Assembly: GCA_017545095.1 (NCBI GenBank)
Contig: JAFYCU010000169.1
Location: 1 to 48,750, forward strand
Source: Muribaculaceae bacterium
Lineage (GTDB): Bacteria; Bacteroidota; Bacteroidia; Bacteroidales; Muribaculaceae
DNA: 48,750 nucleotides
Direction of reading: 5' to 3'
Shown here: one piece after another, positions 43,388 to 48,750 of the stretch
Position numbering within the stretch: the stretch's first letter is position 1
Layout of the letters: the number at the start of each line of letters is the position of its first letter
Position numbers and translations under genes: made by a program
The notes under the pieces: model-generated
The model's input: only the letters and a program-made list of their open reading frames with translations
What the model was told of the DNA's origin: nothing
Databases searched by the model: none

Positions 43388-44199
43388 CCCAACCTCGCCA
43401 CTGCCTCGTGCCATGGGTGTTGTTCGCCCTGATGCTGCTGTGCCCGCTGCTGGGCATGGCGCAGGGCGTGAGCCAGGAGGTGTCGACCGCCGACACCACC
43501 GTGGTAACCAACCTGCGCAAGCGGTTGCCGCGACATGGCATCAACATCAAGACCCCCGCTGTGCCCGAGAACGGCGTGCGTGTGGTGAACGCCTCGGGCG
43601 ACACCATCACCTTCGCCTCGCTCGACTCGGTGCGGGGCTTGCAGGGGGTGGAGATCCTGGCCGCCACCGACTCAGTGTCGCCCACGCTGGGCAAGCGCCG
43701 CGACTTCAACCCCGACCCCAAGCGTGCACTGTGGCTCTCGGCCCTGTGCCCCGGGCTGGGACAGATTTATAACCGCCGCTACTGGAAACTGCCCATTGTG
43801 GCGGGGGCGTTTGTGGGCCTCACCTACGGCACCGCATGGAACAACCGCATGCTCAACGACTACACCCGCGCCTATCGCGATGCCATGGACAGCGACCCGG
43901 CCACACGGTCCTACATGAACTTCTATCCGCCCACCGTGAAGGAGAGCGACCTCGACATGGAGTGGCTGAAAAAAGCTCTGAGAAACAAGAAAAACTACTA
44001 TCGCCGCTACCGCGACATATGCATTCTGGGCATGGTGGGCGTGTATGCCCTGTGCATCATCGATGCCTATGTGGATGCCTCGCTGGCCCACTTCGATATC
44101 TCGCCCGACCTTACCATGCAAGTGCGTCCCGCCGTGGTCGACCCCGGCTCGCCCGGGCAGACACCCACCGTGGGCTTGCGCTGCGCCATCGCTTTCTAA
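43384..44199 (+). CDS. DUF5683 membrane/envelope protein
   Basis: 271 residues from GTG 43384, overlapping parB by 4 bp. The N-terminal hydrophobic segment (about 9-26, WVLFALMLLCPLLGMAQG) looks like a signal peptide. The DUF5683 core (RALWLSALCPGLGQIYNRRYWKLPIVAGAFVGLTYG, about 113-148) has a membrane segment, and another lies near 215-232. The family often follows parB in Bacteroidetes; its function is unknown. The C-terminal GLRCAIAF has the aromatic end of a beta-barrel-like strand. Confidence 0.88.
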   Translation: MTQPRHCLVPWVLFALMLLCPLLGMAQGVSQEVSTADTTVVTNLRKRLPRHGINIKTPAVPENGVRVVNASGDTITFASLDSVRGLQGVEILAATDSVSPTLGKRRDFNPDPKRALWLSALCPGLGQIYNRRYWKLPIVAGAFVGLTYGTAWNNRMLNDYTRAYRDAMDSDPATRSYMNFYPPTVKESDLDMEWLKKALRNKKNYYRRYRDICILGMVGVYALCIIDAYVDASLAHFDISPDLTMQVRPAVVDPGSPGQTPTVGLRCAIAF

Positions 44200-44218
44200 C
44201 AAGGGTGCCCGCGCCTAT

Positions 44219-44262
44219 TTTTTTAGTCTTTATCACCCTCCCACACGATTCGTCGCTGAGCC
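44219..44262. repeat. Solo end of the MITE family
   Basis: TTTTTTTAGTCTTTATCA, then CCACACGATTCGTCGCTGAGCC, matches the right end of the element at 30716-30900 with a few changes. No partner end was seen within a few hundred bases. It may also serve as the terminator region of the DUF5683 gene. Confidence 0.65.
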
Positions 44263-44356
44263 AATATAATAAGGTGTAATCGTGCGAAAAACCCGAATAT
44301 TTCGCGATTAGCTGATTTTTCGGCCACTAATTGCGTGCCATATGCAAAAGAATGCG

Positions 44357-44365
44357 TAACTTTGC
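44357..44365 (+). promoter_or_regulatory. -7 box for the second BspA-like gene
   Basis: TAACTTTGC lies 42 bp before ATG 44407. It sits inside the open extension from 44335, so that earlier start is rejected. Confidence 0.65.
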
Positions 44366-44406
44366 AGCCGAACTTTGTCATTAATCAATTAACCTTTTTT
44401 ACGACA

Positions 44407-46347
44407 ATGAAGAAAACGTTACTCTTCCTGTTGGCTGCGGCTGCCTTGTCGGCAAGTGCGCAGACCACCTTTACCGCTGGTGTACTCAACTACACCGTCA
44501 CGGGCGAGAACAGTGTTGAAGTGAGCGGTCTGGCCGACAACACGGTCACCGTGCTCGACATCCCCGCCTCCGTCGAGAACGATGGCATCACCTATGACGT
44601 GAAAGCCATCGGCGACCAAGCCTTCCGCTGGGCCGGTGTCAAGAGCGTGACCCTGCCTGCCAGCATCGACTCGATTAAGCACGGCGGCTTCAACGGCAGC
44701 GACCTGATGAGCATCACCCTCAACGAGGGATTGCGCTACATTGGCGACTATGCCCTTGCCTGCAAGCAGCTCATCACCATCGACATCCCCTCCACCGTGG
44801 AGGTTATCGACGACAATGCCTTCTTTGCTGCCAGCAACCTGAGCCAAATCAACTTCAACGAAGGCCTGAAGAAAATCGGCAAAAGTGCATTCTATAACAC
44901 CTCGCTAGCACGCGTGGAAATTCCTGCCACCGTCGACACGATTGGCAACACGGCGTTTCTCTACTGCCGCAAGCTGGTGAGCGCCAACATTGTCGAGGGC
45001 TCGCTGCGTTACTTGGGCGACGGTGCCTTCAACGGCTGCACCCTGCTCGAGACCATCCAGCTGCCCAGCACCCTGGAATACATCGGCATGGAGTGCTTCC
45101 TGGGCAATGTGAAGCTGACCACAATGAACATCCCCGCCGGTGTGACCCACCTGGGCGAGAGCTTCATGGCCAAGACCGCCATCGCCAACATCGACCTTGA
45201 CCCGGCCAATGCCACCTTCAAACTCGTGGACGGCGTGCTCTACAACATGTACGGCAACGTGCTGATGGCAGTGCCCATGAAAGGCAAGACTGCCGTTGAC
45301 ATCCCCGCCGGCGTGCAAGCCATCTACGGCGGTGCCTTCTGGGGCAGCGAGGTGGCCAACGTCACCCTGCCCGACGGCCTAATGGACATCGAGGACTATG
45401 CCTTCTGCCAGAGCGCACTGGCTACCATCGAGTTCCCTGCATCGCTGGTGTGGGTGGGCGAGCAGGCTTTCGCCGCCACTCAGCTCACGCACGTGGTGCT
45501 GCCCGAAAACTTCCCCTACATCAACGACGGTGAGTTTGCTGGCTGCACGCAGCTGATGAACGTGCACATCCCGTCGAGCGTACTCGAGGTGTATCCCCAC
45601 GCTTTCCAGAACTGCAACAAGGCCACCTTCTATGCCCATGGCAGCAAGGCCCCTGTGATCATGGACTTCTACGATGACTGGGATCATCCCTTCTATGGCA
45701 CTGGCGGCATCGTGTATGTGCCCAAGGGTGCCAAAGGTTCCTATCAGAGCGAGGCTTGGCACGATGAGCTCACCATCAAAGAAACTGAGGTGGGTACCCT
45801 GCTTCCTGTGGACACCAATCCGGCCAACAACGATGTGATTTCGGTTCAGGGCAACCAAGCCGCTCCTGTGTTCGCCATCAGCTTCGACCAGCCCGTGGAA
45901 CTCATCGACGAGGCTCCGCAGGCATTCGTGCGCAAGAACCGCGAGATTTCCACCACCGCCATGCTGCCCGACCAACCCTGGACAGCCACGCTGATTGATG
46001 GAAACCACACGCTGATTGTCAGCCGCAACGAAGCCTTTGACTTTGAGGAGGGCATCGACTACTACTTCACCCTGCCCGAGGGCGTGGTGAAAAACGAGGC
46101 TGGCGAGGTGAACGAGCACATCGTGATTGTGCACCAGTATGCGTTGGAGGGCACTCCTCATGTGTCTGGCGATGTGAACGAAGACGGCAATGTGGACATC
46201 GACGACGTGAACATCGTGATCAACATCATGCTCAAGCAGGGCGCGCTCATGACGCTCGACAACTACCCCTATGCCGACCTTGATGGCAATGGTGTGGTGG
46301 ACGTTGACGACCTGAACGCTGTAATCAACATCCTGCTTGCACAATAA
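44407..46347 (+). CDS. BspA-like leucine-rich-repeat protein with dockerin (second)
   Basis: 646 residues from ATG 44407. The signal peptide covers about residues 1-19 (MKKTLLFLLAAAALSASAQ). BspA/LRR_5-type repeats fill about 40-420, e.g. IGDQAFRWAGVKSVTLPASI, LRYIGDYALACKQLITIDI and LEYIGMECFLGNVKLTTMNI. A beta-sandwich, Big-like region follows (about 460-580). The dockerin-like C-terminus (about 588-646) has the loops DVNEDGNVDIDDVN and DLDGNGVVDVDDLN. It is a surface or secreted protein, probably adhesive, with unknown ligand, related in design to 9941-11491 but longer. It is followed by a hairpin at 46359. Confidence 0.91.
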   Translation: MKKTLLFLLAAAALSASAQTTFTAGVLNYTVTGENSVEVSGLADNTVTVLDIPASVENDGITYDVKAIGDQAFRWAGVKSVTLPASIDSIKHGGFNGSDLMSITLNEGLRYIGDYALACKQLITIDIPSTVEVIDDNAFFAASNLSQINFNEGLKKIGKSAFYNTSLARVEIPATVDTIGNTAFLYCRKLVSANIVEGSLRYLGDGAFNGCTLLETIQLPSTLEYIGMECFLGNVKLTTMNIPAGVTHLGESFMAKTAIANIDLDPANATFKLVDGVLYNMYGNVLMAVPMKGKTAVDIPAGVQAIYGGAFWGSEVANVTLPDGLMDIEDYAFCQSALATIEFPASLVWVGEQAFAATQLTHVVLPENFPYINDGEFAGCTQLMNVHIPSSVLEVYPHAFQNCNKATFYAHGSKAPVIMDFYDDWDHPFYGTGGIVYVPKGAKGSYQSEAWHDELTIKETEVGTLLPVDTNPANNDVISVQGNQAAPVFAISFDQPVELIDEAPQAFVRKNREISTTAMLPDQPWTATLIDGNHTLIVSRNEAFDFEEGIDYYFTLPEGVVKNEAGEVNEHIVIVHQYALEGTPHVSGDVNEDGNVDIDDVNIVINIMLKQGALMTLDNYPYADLDGNGVVDVDDLNAVINILLAQ

Positions 46348-46358
46348 CACGAAAACGC

Positions 46359-46404
46359 TTGTGAGGGTGCGCCACTGGCGCAACCCTCACAACTTGTAAT
46401 TATT
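46359..46404 (+). terminator. Probable terminator
   Basis: TTGTGAGGGTGCGCC pairs with GGCGCAACCCTCACAA (one bulged A) over an ACT loop, followed by the AT-rich CTTGTAATTATTTTAT. Confidence 0.65.
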
Positions 46405-46442
46405 TTATCAACTTAATTTATTAACTAAAAAATCAAAAATTT

Positions 46443-47726
46443 ATGAAGAAAGCTTTATCTCTTCTGATGGTGGCGATGCTGGGAACCGCCGCATGGGCCG
46501 GGCAAGTCACCTTCGACTTTGCCAACGGCGAAACCGAACTCACCAAGGACGGTGTGACGCTCACGCTTGACGAGGGCAGTGGCGACCAGGCTCCCAGTAT
46601 CAACGCCAACGGTTACCTCTACTTCCGCAAGGGCAACAAGATCACGGTTGAGGCTCAGGAGTCTATGACCAAGATCGAGTTCACTGGCTACACCGATTCG
46701 CAGGACTACATCGTGGGTCTGAACGTGAGCACTGGCGAGTTTGCTTCGGGTGCTTGGACTGGCGAGGCCACCAGCGTGACCTTCACCAACCCTGGCCAGG
46801 GCGCCAACAAGTATGTCACCAAGATTGTTGTGAGCATCGGTGAGGTGGAAGAGCCCGGACTGGAGTATGTGAGCGTTAACCCCGCCGAGGGCACCGTTCT
46901 GCCCAAGTCCTATGGCGACTATGCCATGATGTCGTTTGAGTTCACCTTCGAACAGCCCGTCACCGTGGGCGACCTGAGCGGCGTGAAGCTCATGGAGCTT
47001 GGCGAGGCCAAGGCTGCCACCGAGATCACTCCCGACGATGAGTGGCGTGCCAACGTGGAGGGCAACAAGGTGACCATCTGGGGTGCCGACTACGACGGCT
47101 TCACCTGCACCTTCTTGGCTAAGGACTGCGGCTACCAGCTGGTGATTCCCGCTGGCGTGTTCGCCGCCGGCAACCTTGCCAACAAGGAGTATGTCATCGA
47201 CTATCTGGGTCAGGGCGAGGCCACTCCGCTGGAACTCGTGAGCATCGAGCCCGAGGAGGAGAGCGTGCTGGGCGCCGACACCAACTATCCCCAGTTCTCG
47301 TTCACCCTCACCTTCAACATGCCTGTGACGGTTAACGTCGAGGGTGTTAAGCTGGTGAAGGAGAGCCCCGAAGGCACCGAGGTGGCTCCCAGCGATGCTT
47401 GGAACGCTACCGTGAGCTCCGACAAGACCTCGGTTCAATTCTGGGGTTCGGACTACGACGGCTTCGTTGACTACTTCAGCGTGGAGAACTGCGACTACTA
47501 CTTCATCGTGCCTGCTGGCGCCATCAAGGCTGGTGAGGCCACGAACGAGGCCTTCGCATTCCACTACTATGGCACCGAGGCTCCCACCGCCATCAGCGAT
47601 GTGAACACCAACGCCACCGAGGTGGGTCGTTACAACGTGAACGGCCAGCGTGTGAACGCCAACCAGGGCGGCATCCAGATCGTGAAGATGAGCGACGGCA
47701 CCACCCTGAAAGTGGTTGTGAAGTAA
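46443..47726 (+). CDS. Secreted protein with two Ig-like repeats and a T9SS-like sorting tail
   Basis: 427 residues. The signal peptide covers about residues 1-19. The N-terminal domain (about 20-135) resembles the small protein at 15637-16200. Two repeats of about 120 residues follow (about 139-258 and 261-380). Each starts LExVSxxPxE, contains FxxTFxxPVTV, then WGADYDGF or WGSDYDGF, and ends with LVIPAGV or FIVPAGA. The tail (RYNVNGQRV ... GIQIVKMSDG ... VVVK) is a typical short T9SS-type C-terminal domain. The function is unknown; surface display or cargo of type IX secretion is likely. Confidence 0.83.
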   Translation: MKKALSLLMVAMLGTAAWAGQVTFDFANGETELTKDGVTLTLDEGSGDQAPSINANGYLYFRKGNKITVEAQESMTKIEFTGYTDSQDYIVGLNVSTGEFASGAWTGEATSVTFTNPGQGANKYVTKIVVSIGEVEEPGLEYVSVNPAEGTVLPKSYGDYAMMSFEFTFEQPVTVGDLSGVKLMELGEAKAATEITPDDEWRANVEGNKVTIWGADYDGFTCTFLAKDCGYQLVIPAGVFAAGNLANKEYVIDYLGQGEATPLELVSIEPEEESVLGADTNYPQFSFTLTFNMPVTVNVEGVKLVKESPEGTEVAPSDAWNATVSSDKTSVQFWGSDYDGFVDYFSVENCDYYFIVPAGAIKAGEATNEAFAFHYYGTEAPTAISDVNTNATEVGRYNVNGQRVNANQGGIQIVKMSDGTTLKVVVK

Positions 47727-47769
47727 GCAACATCTCCTTCCGGCTCATAGCCGGAACGAAACCCAAATG

Positions 47770-47813
47770 CCAGGCAGCACTGGGGATACATTCCCCAGCC
47801 CTGCCTGGTTTTC
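47770..47813 (+). terminator. Rho-independent terminator
   Basis: CCAGGCAG and CACTGGGG pair with CCCCAG and CTGCCTGG across an ATACATT loop, followed by TTTTC. Confidence 0.85.
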
Positions 47814-47940
47814 GTGTTGCCAATCCGCATCGAAAGTGAGTGTCACACAAGACACACCGACTGCGATAGAAAACCAAACAACAATGGTAAAAAATTTCAA
47901 CCAAGTGTCTTACGCCATTTGTTTGCGCATAGCGATTAGT

Positions 47941-47990
47941 AAACGCAATTGAGGGACAAGCGAAAACTTGTCCCTCAATTGCGTTTTGGT
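47941..47990. terminator. Perfect 20-bp-stem hairpin between convergent genes
   Basis: AAACGCAATTGAGGGACAAG (47941-47960) and its exact reverse complement (47967-47986) flank a CGAAAA loop. The T-rich ends on both strands fit a bidirectional terminator, mainly for mscL (minus). The rest of 47814-48023 has no gene. Confidence 0.9.
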
Positions 47991-48023
47991 TACAGCTCAG
48001 GCTGTTTTACTGAAGTGCAGGGG

Positions 48024-48455
48024 TCACTTCTTCTCCTTGAGCAGGTCGCGGATCTCGCCCAGCAGCTTCTCCTCGGCACTGGGTTCGGGATCGGCGGGTG
48101 CTTCCTCTTTCTTCTTGGTGAGCTTGTTCATGCCCTTGATCATCAAGAAGATGCAGAATGCGATGATGAGGAAGTCAATGACATTCTGCACAAAAGCACC
48201 GTAGGCAAACATCGACACACCAGCCTCCTTGAGTGCGGCGTAGTTGTTGGCCACACCCTCTGGCACCTTGCCGAAGGTGACATACAGATTGGTGAAGTCG
48301 ACACCACCCGTTGCCAAGCTGATAATAGGCATGAGCACATCATCCACCAGCGAGCTGACAATCTTGCCAAAGGCACCGCCAATGATCACACCAACAGCCA
48401 TGTCCATCACGTTGCCCTTCATGGCAAACTCCTTAAATTCTTTGATAAAACCCAT
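48024..48455 (-). CDS. mscL: Large-conductance mechanosensitive channel MscL
   Basis: A homopentameric inner-membrane channel that opens on hypo-osmotic shock. 143 residues from ATG 48455. N-terminal [32 protein letters not shown] is the conserved TM1 region. [17 protein letters not shown] (about 80-100) is TM2. The charged cytoplasmic helix ends [14 protein letters not shown] two-codon upstream TTG start is unlikely. Confidence 0.96.
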   Translation of the reverse strand: MGFIKEFKEFAMKGNVMDMAVGVIIGGAFGKIVSSLVDDVLMPIISLATGGVDFTNLYVTFGKVPEGVANNYAALKEAGVSMFAYGAFVQNVIDFLIIAFCIFLMIKGMNKLTKKKEEAPADPEPSAEEKLLGEIRDLLKEKK

Positions 48456-48596
48456 AGTCAATAAGTTTTTTAGAAATTAATATATCAGTAAATCAAAGTC
48501 CTAACTCAGCGGTCGTGCTTACTATTAAACATTCTTAATTGCATTGATTTTTCACCGATTTCGCGTTTTGTTTGCCCTCAATCCGAAAAAAATCAT

Positions 48597-48605
48597 TACT
48601 TTTGC
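48597..48605 (+). promoter_or_regulatory. -7 box for the gene at 48727
   Basis: TACTTTTGC. A TTTG lies 22 bp upstream (48571-48574). The leader to ATG 48727 is about 115 nt, long for this window, and contains the small hairpin TGTGG-TTTTAG-CCACA. No gene is seen between 48456 and 48726. Confidence 0.55.
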
Positions 48606-48726
48606 AGTCGTTATAGCAAGCACTCGCATTTTGTGTGGTTTTAGCCACAACAATTCGAAGTGCAAAGGTACAAAGAATTTTTAAGACAAAGACATATTTA
48701 CCAACTAATTTTAATTGATTTATCAC

Positions 48727-48750
48727 ATGGCAAAAATCAAAATCGGTATC
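48727..48750 (+). CDS. gap: Start of probable glyceraldehyde-3-phosphate dehydrogenase (partial)
   Basis: Only eight codons are inside the window, MAKIKIGI. This is how many bacterial GapA proteins begin (normally continuing NGFGRIGR, which would lie outside). The call rests on the start alone plus a good upstream promoter, so it is tentative. Confidence 0.5.

Noticed and set aside
44335..44406. N-terminal extension of the second BspA-like protein
   Set aside because: It contains the TAACTTTGC box, and the signal peptide begins at 44407.

Overview
The window looks like chromosomal DNA of a fairly GC-rich gut-type Bacteroidales (Muribaculaceae or Prevotellaceae are my best guesses; this is inference). 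The reasons are: repeated -7 boxes of the form TAnnTTTGC with a TTG about 19-20 bp upstream; few obvious Shine-Dalgarno sites; secreted proteins ending in dockerin-like or T9SS-type sorting modules; and families typical of the phylum (DUF4294, DUF5683, BspA-like leucine-rich repeats, PduO adenosyltransferase, C10 and M6 peptidases).

Layout. 1-387: palindromic tandem repeats. 388-9665: four tandem paralogous secreted M6 metallopeptidases, each with a C-terminal dockerin-like module. 9941-11491: a BspA-like leucine-rich-repeat protein with a dockerin. 11697-15513: an intact-looking phage terminase large subunit plus an unrecognised 631-residue partner, with no other phage gene nearby. 15637-18710 (minus strand): a small secreted protein and a C10 (streptopain-like) cysteine peptidase with a dockerin. 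18959-23147: threonine dehydrogenase, an MgtC-like membrane protein and a CPA2 antiporter. 23230-23303: tRNA-Pro(CGG). 23433-30627: housekeeping genes (DUF4369 lipoprotein, DUF4294 gene with an in-frame TAG, tsaE, birA, LOG-family protein, SH3 protein, cobalamin adenosyltransferase, DUF2795 protein, RsmF-like rRNA methyltransferase). 30716-30900: a MITE-like element with a perfect 8-bp target duplication. 31007-40201 (minus strand): one operon-like block, fkbH-VOC-ACP-SGNH-MBOAT-MBOAT-SGNH, followed by ompA and an esterase. 40548-44199: dihydrofolate reductase, parA, parB and a DUF5683 protein. 44407-47726: a second BspA-like dockerin protein and a two-repeat secreted protein. 48024-48455: mscL. 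48727 to the end: start of a probable gap gene.

How the parts may work together. The peptidases and BspA-like proteins form a secreted degradative or adhesive set that shares one calcium-binding C-terminal module. The most interesting block is 32807-40201. It has the parts of a Dlt/Alg-type extracytoplasmic acylation machine (carrier protein, MBOAT transferases, SGNH partners), but the acyl-activating enzyme is FkbH-like. FkbH proteins load a glyceryl group from 1,3-bisphosphoglycerate onto ACP, so this may be a system that decorates a cell-surface polymer with glycerate or a derivative.

Intergenic DNA is rich in mobile-looking short repeats. These include a promoter-carrying repeat found upstream of both birA and parA, REP-like hairpins, AAGAACC microsatellites joined to a GCAAGGC hairpin, and the MITE.
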